36,920 bases of DNA, from the NCBI GenBank assembly GCA_945952315.1, contig CAMFIE010000032.1:1-36920 (forward strand). The letters are read 5' to 3'. The DNA comes from an uncultured Rhizobium sp. GTDB taxonomy: Bacteria > Pseudomonadota > Alphaproteobacteria > Rhizobiales > Rhizobiaceae. The position numbers and the translations under genes were made by a program. The notes under the pieces are model-generated. The model did not search any database, had not been told where the DNA came from, and saw only the letters and a program-made list of their open reading frames with translations. Of this stretch, positions 1-6,240 are shown piece after piece. How positions within the stretch are numbered: the stretch's first letter is position 1; the number at the start of each line of letters is the position of its first letter.

Positions 1-11
1 CGGAAATCCAC

Positions 12-983
12 TTAACGAAACGCCCGAAACTGTTCAGACAAACCGAGCCAGCTCTGAGTGAATGTCATGTGGACCGCGCTGATTGGACCCTCTGGCCATT
101 CTGCTGCCTCTCCCTCGGTGAATAGGCCACCGCCGCCATCCCGAAAGCTTGCGAACTGAGCATTATCTACGACCAGCCCTATGAAGTTGTCGTTGCCACG
201 GAAGGTCGTCCTGCGTTTCGACATCGTCTGGTTAGCCGTTACCTGTAGTAGTTCGTCAATAGTAAAGGACCAGTCGTCCGAGCCGCCGCAAATGGCATCA
301 CGGCCGCAAGCTGGATTTCCAGTAGCCATGCCAGCAAGATAAGAAGCAAGCGAAGCAGTGAATCGGAACCAAGGTTTGGTATCTAAAGGGACCTCATGCC
401 GCCATTCTGGAGGGGTGCTCTTAAGATCGATACCTCCATATTCGGTCGAGAATCGTGGCGAACCAACCTGAGGCATCCCCTCAAAGTCACGGCTGCGGTT
501 GTTATAGAGCATTTTGTTCACAAATGTAAAAACCGGTCGCCAAGCGAGCAGCTCGTGCTGAACCCATTCTTGCCCCGAAGGGCTAATGGCACCACTCTTA
601 AGCATCTTCGCTTGGACAAGTGCCGCACGTCGTTCTGTGACATTCGTCGCGGGATCGACATGGTCAAAAACAATTAGTAAGTCAGCAAGCTCGCATTGCC
701 TTACTTTGGGTCCGCCGGAGAAATTGGGATGCGGCACAGGAGCGAAGGTCACTTGCGGGGCCGAGTGACAGAACACTGCTTTCAAATCGATGCCGTAACC
801 AGCGTTCTTTAGAGTGGGGGCCCACGCTGCAGCAATTTGATCAAACCCGTCAAGTGTCATCGTACGCACGGCCGTAACCTCGCCGGAAGGCTTAGCTGTG
901 CGAGTGCCGCCTCGAGCCAGTACTTTAGCAATGACAGGATCAGCATCGATGGCAAGGGAATTACTGAGCGAGAAAGGTAGCAT
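12..983 (-). CDS. Uncharacterised protein, possible PD-(D/E)xK-like nuclease
   Basis: I do not recognise this 323-aa protein as a named family. It starts at an ATG with an AAAGGCG ribosome binding site 4 nt upstream. Residues 98-126 read like a nuclease core: Glu98, Asp101 in a hydrophobic strand (ADLLIVF), then a second hydrophobic strand ending in Gln124-Ala-Lys126. The spacing of acidic residue, strand and QxK resembles the Q-variant of the PD-(D/E)xK fold used by some restriction and defence nucleases, but this is motif reading only. No signal peptide or membrane segment is visible. It lies at the outer edge of the accessory patch, with a decayed gene and an IS481 element on its upstream side. 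Its codon use and GC look poorer than the core genes to the right. It could be an unrelated hypothetical protein; I am confident in the ORF, not in the function. Confidence 0.6.
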   Translation of the reverse strand: MLPFSLSNSLAIDADPVIAKVLARGGTRTAKPSGEVTAVRTMTLDGFDQIAAAWAPTLKNAGYGIDLKAVFCHSAPQVTFAPVPHPNFSGGPKVRQCELADLLIVFDHVDPATNVTERRAALVQAKMLKSGAISPSGQEWVQHELLAWRPVFTFVNKMLYNNRSRDFEGMPQVGSPRFSTEYGGIDLKSTPPEWRHEVPLDTKPWFRFTASLASYLAGMATGNPACGRDAICGGSDDWSFTIDELLQVTANQTMSKRRTTFRGNDNFIGLVVDNAQFASFRDGGGGLFTEGEAAEWPEGPISAVHMTFTQSWLGLSEQFRAFR

Positions 984-1067
984 CTTACGCCTTTAATATG
1001 GTGGCTGAAGATATCATGCTAGGAATGCACACAGCTTGTGAAGGCGGTAGTTCAGTGGTCGTAGTGA

Positions 1068-1333
1068 TCAATAAGCCCACCTGCATCCGCCGCCAATTCC
1101 CATTCCGTTAAAGCGAGGTAGGACCGGCATCAAATCATAAGGGTGACGCCAACCAGGCATGGAGCTAATCCTGCTCTTCCACGCAGCGATTGAGGGGACG
1201 TGGCTACTATCGATGCCCGTTTCCTCAGGCCTGAACGCATAACAGCCAGAGACATGTCGGCGATTGTTAGACGATCACCAACCATGAATGGGTGCTTGTT
1301 CAGGTGTTGCTCAACAATTCCACGGGCGCCGCC
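1068..1333 (-). pseudogene. Glutathione S-transferase C-terminal remnant (frameshifted)
   Basis: Reading the minus strand, two adjacent frames together give the C-terminal half of a glutathione S-transferase. The first segment (about 1245-1333) contains HLNKHPFMVGDRLTIADMS, the conserved core of the GST all-helical domain. After a frame change near 1240-1247 the reading continues as YAFRPEETGID, then PSIAAWKSRISSMPGWRHPY and DLMP, the usual GST tail. An in-frame stop at 1334-1336 and the lack of any thioredoxin-like N-terminal domain show that the 5' half is missing; the IS481 element lies about 50 bases further on, where that half would be. This is a dead gene. The rest of the 984-1383 interval shows nothing else that I can recognise. 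Confidence 0.75.
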
Positions 1334-1433
1334 TTACCAAGGCAGTCCGGCGTCGGCGTTGTCCGACCTGAGAGATAGGTGACAGAACGTACCGGAGACA
1401 TGGGTAACACTTTTCGCTTTGCGGGAGGTGTTG

Positions 1434-2624
1434 ATGCCGTGGAGAGAGACTTCGGTCATGGATGAACGTCTGCGCTTTGTCGCCCGTTTGCTGGAGGGCG
1501 AGGGAATGAGCGAGGTGTGCCGGGACTTCGGCATATCGCGCAAGACCGGCTACAAGATCTTCAACCGCTATAAGGACGAGGGGCTCGAGGCTCTGACGGA
1601 TCGGTCACGCCGTCCCGTGCGCCATGCCAACCAACTGCCCGATCCCGTCGAGGCGATGATCGTGCGGCTAAAGAAAGAAAAGCCGCATTGGGGCGCACGC
1701 AAGATCCGTGAGCTTTTGGTGAGGAAACTGGCCGGCGATGTCCGTATTCCGGCCAAGAGCACGGTCCACGCCGTCCTCGACCGGCACGGGCTCGTGGCGC
1801 AGGCGCGCAGGCGCACGCGACACAAGGCTGAGGGCACTGCCCTGTCGGAGGCCTTGCAGGCCAACGACCTCTGGTGTGCCGACTTCAAGGGTGAGTTCAA
1901 GCTCGGCAACGGTCGCTACTGTTACCCGCTGACGGTGACCGACCAGGCGACACGCTACCTTCTGGCCTGCGAGGCCTTCGAATCGACGCGCGAGGTGGGC
2001 GTCATCGAAGCCTTCCGCCGCCTCTTTGCCGAGCATGGCCTGCCGCGGGCAATCCGCTCCGACAACGGCCTGCCGTTTGCCTCGCCGAACGGGCTCTACA
2101 ATCTCTCGAAGCTCTCGGTCTTCTGGCTGAGGCTGGGCATTGCTGTCGAGCGCATCAAGCCCGGCCATCCGCAACAGAACGGCCGTCACGAGCGTATGCA
2201 CCTGACGCTGAAGAAGGAGACGACCCGCCCGGCCGGCCGCACGCTTCTTCAGCAACAGGCGAAGTTCGATGAATTCGTCAGCGAATTCAATCTTGAGCGA
2301 CCCCATGAGGCCATCGGGATGAAGGTGCCCGCCGATCTCTATGCAAATGCGTCTTCCCGGCCATATCTGGGCCTGCCAGAGCTCGACTATCCCTTCCACG
2401 ACCGCGAGATCGTCATCACCAATTGCGGGCGCGCATGCCTGCACCGCAAAAAGATCAACATCTCGACCGTGCTGGCCGGACAGAAACTGGGAATAAAGGA
2501 GGTCGACGACGGCATATGGCTCGTCAGCTTCATGCACTATGATCTAGGCTATATCGACCTGGAACAGAGAACCTTGCAAACCATCGACAATCCGTTCGGC
2601 ACGAGATTGTCACCCATGTCTTAG
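1434..2624 (+). CDS. IS481-family transposase
   Basis: This DDE transposase of 396 aa carries out cut-and-paste or copy-type movement of the surrounding element. The N-terminal 60 residues form a helix-turn-helix (MSEVCRDFGISRKTGYKIFN), followed by a second HTH-like segment and an rve integrase core. The catalytic triad is visible as Asp in CADFKGEF, Asp in IRSDNGLPF and Glu in NGRHERMH. The start chosen is ATG 1434 with GGGAGG at 1423-1428; a TTG at 1419 is in frame but lies ahead of the ribosome binding site. The frame is intact and full length for the family, so the element may still be active. The stop codon falls inside a repeat-like copy of the terminal sequence at the right end. Confidence 0.93.
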   Translation: MPWRETSVMDERLRFVARLLEGEGMSEVCRDFGISRKTGYKIFNRYKDEGLEALTDRSRRPVRHANQLPDPVEAMIVRLKKEKPHWGARKIRELLVRKLAGDVRIPAKSTVHAVLDRHGLVAQARRRTRHKAEGTALSEALQANDLWCADFKGEFKLGNGRYCYPLTVTDQATRYLLACEAFESTREVGVIEAFRRLFAEHGLPRAIRSDNGLPFASPNGLYNLSKLSVFWLRLGIAVERIKPGHPQQNGRHERMHLTLKKETTRPAGRTLLQQQAKFDEFVSEFNLERPHEAIGMKVPADLYANASSRPYLGLPELDYPFHDREIVITNCGRACLHRKKINISTVLAGQKLGIKEVDDGIWLVSFMHYDLGYIDLEQRTLQTIDNPFGTRLSPMS

Positions 2625-2658
2625 GTACAAACTGTTACCTATGTCTCCGGGTCGGACA
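2605..2658. repeat. Tandem imperfect copies of the IS terminal repeat at the right end
   Basis: On the minus strand the terminal motif CCGGAGACATAGGTAACA (2650-2633) is followed inward by a second related copy, GTACCTAAGACATGGGTGAC (about 2628-2609). Both resemble the left-end motif CCGGAGACATGGGTAACA at 1392-1409. Two stacked copies may be paired transposase binding sites. The transposase stop codon lies inside the inner copy. Confidence 0.55.
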
Positions 2659-2708
2659 CGTGCAGGAATGGCGTCCACGAGAGGATTCGAACCTCCGACC
2701 CCAGGATT

Positions 2709-2926
2709 CATACCACTTCGACTTTCGCCGCCGCTTGCGCGTTCGTGGTCTGGACTGTCCCTTCACCATTGGCATGAAGCCGTTAGGTGCCGCCCGTCCA
2801 GTCTCTACACACTTCCCCGGAAGTCTCCGGGGTTTGGCTCGGGATTGGCATGCTGGAAGACCAGCGAAGCGTCCCCCGACTTTGAGCGGATTGATTGTAT
2901 AGGTTTCCCAGTACAACCCCCAATTG
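2709..2926 (-). ncRNA. Group I self-splicing intron in tRNA-Arg(CCU)
   Basis: This 218-nt intron has the expected boundary bases: the 5' exon ends in U and the intron ends in G (2709). The 5' exon UUCCU can pair with GGGGG at 2921-2917 to form P1 with a U-G pair at the splice site. The R-like segment GTGTAGAGACTGGAC (about 2812-2796) and the S-like segment GGGACAGTCCAGACC (2761-2747) can form P7 and the guanosine binding site. Between them CTTCATGCC...GGTGAAG forms a P8-like hairpin. CCCCGGA-GACT-TCCGGGG (about 2834-2817) forms a strong P6-like hairpin, and TTGTA...TACAA near the 5' end fits P2. No open reading frame for a homing endonuclease fits. The small size is like the IC3 tRNA introns of Azoarcus and Agrobacterium. 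Subclass assignment is inference. Confidence 0.88.
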
Positions 2927-2936
2927 AGGAATCCTG

Positions 2937-2958
2937 TGCTCTATCCTGCTGAGCTACG
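2937..2958. repeat. 22-bp direct repeat, copy 1 (tRNA D-arm)
   Basis: These 22 bases cover the D-arm of the intron-bearing tRNA-Arg. They recur identically and in the same orientation at 6138-6159, inside the truncated tRNA at the right border. The two copies enclose about 3.2 kb of accessory DNA. They could be simple homology between two related tRNA genes or part of an attachment core. Confidence 0.8.
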
Positions 2959-3337
2959 TGGACCCGCAGGCGTTTGCTGGATCTGGATAACTTATCCGTA
3001 CTCGCCGGGCAACCCCAAACTTGAGCTGATAGCCCAACTCGCTGCGTAGGCGTGGCTTCGTGACTGCCGGCCGAGCGTGCTGAGAGTTCATGGAGAGTCG
3101 AATCCTAGAAGTCCGAAGACTTGCCCGATTTTGCTCGGTGTTGTCCCTTATGGCTCGCTCAAATGCCTGACAGAGACGCTTCACGTCATCGTCAGCATCG
3201 TTTGATTTTTGTATGTCATCGAAGTCCTGGAGCATGTCAGCCACCGGAAAGCGCATGGCATGCCCGCAACAGCTAACAGCTTGGATTGATAACGTCAGGT
3301 TCCGTATCAGGCGTCGCAGGTCATCATCAGAAAGCAT
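2954..3337 (-). CDS. Small hypothetical protein (uncertain)
   Basis: This 127-aa frame is doubtful. The first 65 residues look protein-like (acidic, amphipathic, with MLQDFDDIQKSNDADDDVKR), but no family is recognised. The last third is basic and low in structure, and the frame runs 10 bases into the tRNA-Arg gene, which is unusual. No good ribosome binding site precedes the ATG. It could be a truncated gene whose true 3' end was replaced by the tRNA-bearing DNA, or a chance frame. It lies downstream of, and in the same direction as, the restriction enzyme gene. Confidence 0.3.
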   Translation of the reverse strand: MLSDDDLRRLIRNLTLSIQAVSCCGHAMRFPVADMLQDFDDIQKSNDADDDVKRLCQAFERAIRDNTEQNRASLRTSRIRLSMNSQHARPAVTKPRLRSELGYQLKFGVARRVRISYPDPANACGST

Positions 3338-3408
3338 TTTGTAAGGGGCTTTTCAGAGCAGCTTTGCCAATCATGTGGCTGATTAGACCCGAATCGGTTC
3401 TCGGTAAC

Positions 3409-4701
3409 CTATAGAGTTGAGGCAAACGCTCGCTCAAGCCACGCTTTCACATCCGCCGCCGTCCCGTACCCCGAGCGCACCAACAATGCGGCAATATCCG
3501 ATGCAGACATGACCAGGATAGGATGCTGGTCATCCTTTATCTCTTTGTATGCCTGCTGATCGACATATCCGGTGGTCACCAGGACGCCGAACTGCCGATG
3601 TCTTAGTCTGGATATCAGTCGCGACATATCTCGCACGCCTACAGCGTGGTTCAGCCCATAGCATTTGGCTTCGATTGCAAAGTCTACAAGAATTGCGCTC
3701 TCGCCGGAGCCGATCCGAAATTGGCCAACGGCATCACGCCCGCCATCTCTCGATCGCCGAGTCGCATCGAGAGAGGTTACGTCTGGCAGCATCATTCTAA
3801 CCAGTTCGGCAGCGCAAGATTCGAACCCATGCGGATCATCAGCAAAAAACCGATGAATGGTCTCAACAATCTCGAGGTCGCCGGCGCTCGACGGTAGCTG
3901 TTCTTGTCGTCGTCGATATTGGATCGTTCTTGGAGCGAGCAGGGGCATTATCCGCCCGGTTTCAACCCAAGCCTGCCATTCCGGAGGGGCGTGAGCATCA
4001 TGCGGCGAGCCGGCGATTATTCCTGTGAGCCACTTCCTTGATATGGTGACTGCCCGCAGGATCGTGAAGCGCGCGCGATAGTTTTGGAACCGACGATTGT
4101 CGCGCGTTCTCCAAATAGCCACGAGATCCTCCATTCCCGGCTGGCCAACAGTGCCGGGAACCGCGAGGCCGAGAAATATCACATCTCTCCGAACCCCCGC
4201 GGACGAGAAGACAAGGATTGGAGGAACTCGTGCGCGGCCATCCCGGCCGGCTTCAGCATCAGCAAACACTCGCTGCAGGATGGCGTTGCCGAACCGAGGC
4301 GTGTCGTGCAACTCGCGACCCGGCGTCTTGTTGTCACCATAGTAGGTGTAAATGCCCGTTTCTCGATCTAGTGAGTCAGGCCAGTCGGGATCTCGTTTGT
4401 TGGATGTGAGTGCCACGAGTTCCAGATTGTCGAGACGCCCACGATAGCGGAAGCCGCCCCCTGTGCTTACGCCCGCAAGACGCTTCTTGCCAGCTTCGAG
4501 GAATTCCTTTGACCAGCTATAATACAGGCTCTCGGCGATCCCTTCACGGCGGCATATCGCGGCAATGCTGTCCTCACCGCGCAGGCCTTCCAGCACGATG
4601 CGGATTTTGTCTTCTGCAGAATGGTGCTTGCGCGTCGCGCGGCGGATGTCCTTGATCGTCTTCTCTGCCGCCGATGTCTGCTGCCCGGTTTTCTGTCTCA
4701 T
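3409..4701 (-). CDS. AspBHI-like modification-dependent restriction endonuclease fused to IS3 OrfA start
   Basis: The 430-aa product is a chimera. Residues 1-77 are the start of an IS3-family OrfA (helix-turn-helix KHHSAEDKIRIVLEGLRGED, then SIAAICRREGIAESLYYSWS), ending at KKRLAG. From residue 79 the sequence becomes an AspBHI-type enzyme: GGGFRYRG, DPDWPDSLDRETGIYTYYGD and NKTPGRELHDTPRFGN mark the N-terminal AspBHI domain. HGFE (291-294), GRDAVG with Asp323, and Glu344-Ala-Lys346 mark an Mrr-like PD-(D/E)xK catalytic domain. AspBHI relatives cut DNA near 5-methylcytosine. The start is ATG 4701 with AAAGGAAG upstream, which is the OrfA start; a TTG at 4752 is in frame. The native enzyme start is lost, probably a few tens of residues. 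The catalytic part looks intact, so the fusion may still work under the IS promoter or may be damaged in DNA reading. Confidence 0.82.
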   Translation of the reverse strand: MRQKTGQQTSAAEKTIKDIRRATRKHHSAEDKIRIVLEGLRGEDSIAAICRREGIAESLYYSWSKEFLEAGKKRLAGVSTGGGFRYRGRLDNLELVALTSNKRDPDWPDSLDRETGIYTYYGDNKTPGRELHDTPRFGNAILQRVFADAEAGRDGRARVPPILVFSSAGVRRDVIFLGLAVPGTVGQPGMEDLVAIWRTRDNRRFQNYRARFTILRAVTISRKWLTGIIAGSPHDAHAPPEWQAWVETGRIMPLLAPRTIQYRRRQEQLPSSAGDLEIVETIHRFFADDPHGFESCAAELVRMMLPDVTSLDATRRSRDGGRDAVGQFRIGSGESAILVDFAIEAKCYGLNHAVGVRDMSRLISRLRHRQFGVLVTTGYVDQQAYKEIKDDQHPILVMSASDIAALLVRSGYGTAADVKAWLERAFASTL

Positions 4702-4771
4702 TTTCGCTTCCTTTGATAGAGCTACGATGAGCCGAAAATCCTCTCTTCTCAATTAAGCCAGTTTGGTCTCA
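4473..4771 (-). mobile_element. 5' remnant of an IS3-family element
   Basis: About 300 bases carry the left end and OrfA start of an IS3-family element on the minus strand. The likely outer end is TGAGACCAAACTGG at 4771-4758. OrfA begins at 4701 and breaks off after KKRLAG near 4473, where it joins the restriction enzyme frame. OrfB and the other end are absent. The junction is therefore a deletion product rather than a clean insertion. Confidence 0.65.
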
Positions 4772-4781
4772 GGGGCGCTGA

Positions 4782-5399
4782 TGTCGGACAAGCAGATTTG
4801 CTGCCATAGCCAATCAATTTTCGCTTACGACGAACCGTTCGGATAGATCGCTGCGGCTGTTTCTGCGCAGTCACGACTTCGGGCAAACCCGGCCACTTGA
4901 ATTGGAAAGTTTTGTCGCCGGCCAGAAGCGCTTCGATTCTGCAATGGAGGTGACGAGGTTCGCGTTTTTTCTCAATCGACGCATTAGTGAGGGCCTTCTA
5001 CTTGGCAAGCCGTTCGCGGATACCCGCGTTCGTCGCCGGCTTTCGTTAAAGGGGCTACACTACGACCCGCGAAATCGAGTTGTCGTCCAAGGAGTCGAGA
5101 CGTCGCTGCTTACAGCAGAGTCGAAAAATAACCTTGTCCGACAGGTCAATTCCACCCTCAGCGGAAACGTGCTTGAATCCTTCGACCTGGTTGAAGGTCT
5201 CCCGCGAGAAAAATCGACCTATCGTCACTCGGCTGTAGCCTCGGCCGGCGAAAAGCTCTTGGATCTGCGGAGCAAGGAAGTCTATGCAGCGGCCCTAACT
5301 GGTACCGCAGTTATTTTTGGATCGAAGGCTGAGGTGATAGAGGAGACGCTGTCGCATTTCTCGGGACGTTTCGAAAAATTCGGAGCTGAAGACGCATGA
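4782..5399 (+). CDS. Hypothetical protein, likely 5'-truncated, partner of HEPN-like gene
   Basis: The frame is open from 4782, directly after a stop and the IS3 remnant end, to 5399. The only evident start in the reading is TTG at 4902, giving 165 aa, and it has no ribosome binding site. The residues encoded before it (RLFLRSHDFG and on) look like true coding sequence, so the N-terminus was probably removed when the IS3 end arrived at 4771. No family is recognised. The visible part is a mixed alpha/beta sequence without signal peptide or membrane segment. Its stop overlaps the next start as ATGA (5396-5399), so the two genes form one translational unit. It may be a defence or toxin-antitoxin partner, but that rests only on the pairing. 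Confidence 0.5.
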   Translation, partial: CRTSRFAAIANQFSLTTNRSDRSLRLFLRSHDFGQTRPLELESFVAGQKRFDSAMEVTRFAFFLNRRISEGLLLGKPFADTRVRRRLSLKGLHYDPRNRVVVQGVETSLLTAESKNNLVRQVNSTLSGNVLESFDLVEGLPREKSTYRHSAVASAGEKLLDLRSKEVYAAALTGTAVIFGSKAEVIEETLSHFSGRFEKFGAEDA

Positions 5400-5839
5400 A
5401 GAACCTGCAGAAGCGCCTCAGTACGACCATCATGCTGGTGAAATCCTCTACGGCATTCGCGGACCCCGCTGTTAAACAGTCGGTGATTGAGGAACTTCGT
5501 GAGATCTCAAGGGCCGCTAATCTCCAACCCTTGAATCGCCGACGTCTTCTAGTCGTTCTGCACCTTGCCCGATCCTTAGAAACATCCCTTCGAGCTGTCG
5601 TGGACAGCAACGGAATTGTTGTGCCACCGGAGAAACGAGGAATGGGAGGCTATCTTACCGCGCTGGCCGCTCATACGCCGCCGCTTGTAACCCAATCAGT
5701 CAGGCACAACTGCATCCGTGACGTCACGAGACTCAGAAATCGGATCGCTCACGCGGCGGGCGGCTATCCGAGGGATGACGGCCTCGTTGAAGCAACCGCG
5801 CAAGCTGCCCACGCGTGCCTTGCGTTGATCCTGAGGTAG
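5396..5839 (+). CDS. HEPN-like protein with RX4H motif
   Basis: This 147-aa protein is mostly helical. Near its C-terminus it has the segment RLRNRIAHAAGG, where Arg114-Asn-Arg-Ile-Ala-His119 fits the RX4-6H motif of HEPN-fold ribonucleases found in toxin-antitoxin, abortive-infection and CRISPR-linked systems. The final helix (EATAQAAHACLALILR) also fits the HEPN layout. The start ATG overlaps the upstream stop by 4 nt, so expression depends on the preceding gene. No signal peptide or membrane segment is seen. HEPN-like folds also occur in harmless scaffolding proteins (DUF4145-like), so nuclease activity is inference. It is the last gene of the accessory patch before the core border. Confidence 0.6.
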   Translation: MKNLQKRLSTTIMLVKSSTAFADPAVKQSVIEELREISRAANLQPLNRRRLLVVLHLARSLETSLRAVVDSNGIVVPPEKRGMGGYLTALAAHTPPLVTQSVRHNCIRDVTRLRNRIAHAAGGYPRDDGLVEATAQAAHACLALILR

Positions 5840-5881
5840 TCGAAGCGATCTTGAGTGGAATGATCGCTCGCTGAGAAAGTT

Positions 5882-5900
5882 CATGCCCTGGCGGGGCATG
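5882..5900 (+). terminator. Possible hairpin terminator after HEPN-like gene
   Basis: A 7-bp stem CATGCCC/GGGCATG with a 5-nt loop lies about 43 bases after the HEPN-like stop. There is no following T-run, so this is a weak call. The remainder of 5840-6137 shows no gene; it also contains a longer imperfect stem-loop (about 6070-6100, ACTAG-TG-GCGC paired with GCGCCTAGT) of unknown role. Confidence 0.3.
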
Positions 5901-6137
5901 AGTCGAGACATTTTCAGCGCGCTTCCGTCTCCAGGAACAATACTCTGAACATTAAGTGATAGCGTCCGCGCCGTTCCGCCTCGATCATTATCGCTGGAAG
6001 GCAGAGTTGGCGCCCATCGCTACGCAAGATCAATAGTTGGAAGGAATGTGTTTTGCGATCGGTAAATTTACTAGTGGCGCGGGCACCAACAGCGCCTAGT
6101 TCATGACAGAAACCGGTAAACTTTCCGCCCTTAAAGT

Positions 6138-6159
6138 TGCTCTATCCTGCTGAGCTACG
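6138..6159. repeat. 22-bp direct repeat, copy 2 (truncated tRNA D-arm)
   Basis: This is the second identical copy of the D-arm sequence found at 2937-2958, in the same orientation. It lies within the truncated tRNA at the border between accessory and core DNA. Confidence 0.8.
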
Positions 6160-6164
6160 GGACC
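6139..6164 (-). pseudogene. 5' half of a tRNA gene (truncated, Arg-CCU-like)
   Basis: On the minus strand GGTCCCG, TA and a full D-arm (GCTC...GAGC) form positions 1-25 of a tRNA. The following bases (AACTTTAAGGGCGG) do not give a valid anticodon loop with U33, and no T-arm or pairing 3' acceptor (CGGGACC) follows in the next hundreds of bases. The D-arm is identical to that of the tRNA-Arg(CCU) at 2963, but the acceptor strand differs, so it is a separate gene. It marks the point where core synteny stops. The missing 3' half is not visible anywhere between 1 and 6138. Confidence 0.75.
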
Positions 6165-6240
6165 ACTTGGGAAGGTTCAATACAGAATAGCCGGCCTTTC
6201 GCCAAGCCCCCTAATCCGGAGGCTCGGGTCGGGGCGGTCG

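Larger units (their letters stand above)
1384..2658 (+). mobile_element. IS481-family insertion sequence
   Basis: A complete IS of about 1.28 kb encloses one transposase gene. The ends carry imperfect inverted repeats: the left end reads GAACGTACCGGAGACATGGG then TAACA from 1385, and the right end, read inward from about 2657, reads GTCCGACCCGGAGACATAGG then TAACA. The exact outer bases are uncertain by a few nucleotides. I see no matching target-site duplication in the flanks. The right end stops about 10 bases from the 3' CCA of the tRNA-Arg gene, and the left end abuts the GST remnant. Confidence 0.8.
2669..2963 (-). tRNA. tRNA-Arg(CCU) interrupted by a group I intron
   Basis: The minus strand encodes a complete tRNA in two exons. 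The 5' exon (2963-2927) gives acceptor GTCCACG, TA, D-arm GCTC...GAGC, A26, anticodon stem CAGGA and loop start TT-CCT. The 3' exon (2708-2669) gives AA, TCCTG, variable loop GGGTC, T-arm GGAGG-TTCGAAT-CCTCT, acceptor CGTGGAC, G73 and an encoded CCA. Both acceptor strands and the anticodon stem pair perfectly across the gap, and joining the exons yields a 77-nt tRNA with anticodon CCU, which decodes the arginine codon AGG. The exons are separated by 218 nt inserted between positions 36 and 37. A group I intron in tRNA-Arg(CCU) is known from Agrobacterium. The gene sits in the accessory patch, about 10 nt upstream of an IS481 element. Confidence 0.93.

Noticed and set aside
1370-2670. Target-site duplication around the IS481 element
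   Set aside because: The flanking bases (left GTGAC-like, right CGTGC-like) do not match at any reasonable end position.
2641-2952. Open frames on both strands across the tRNA-Arg and its intron
   Set aside because: The region is explained by tRNA exons and a structured intron; the frames begin in the IS end and have no protein character.
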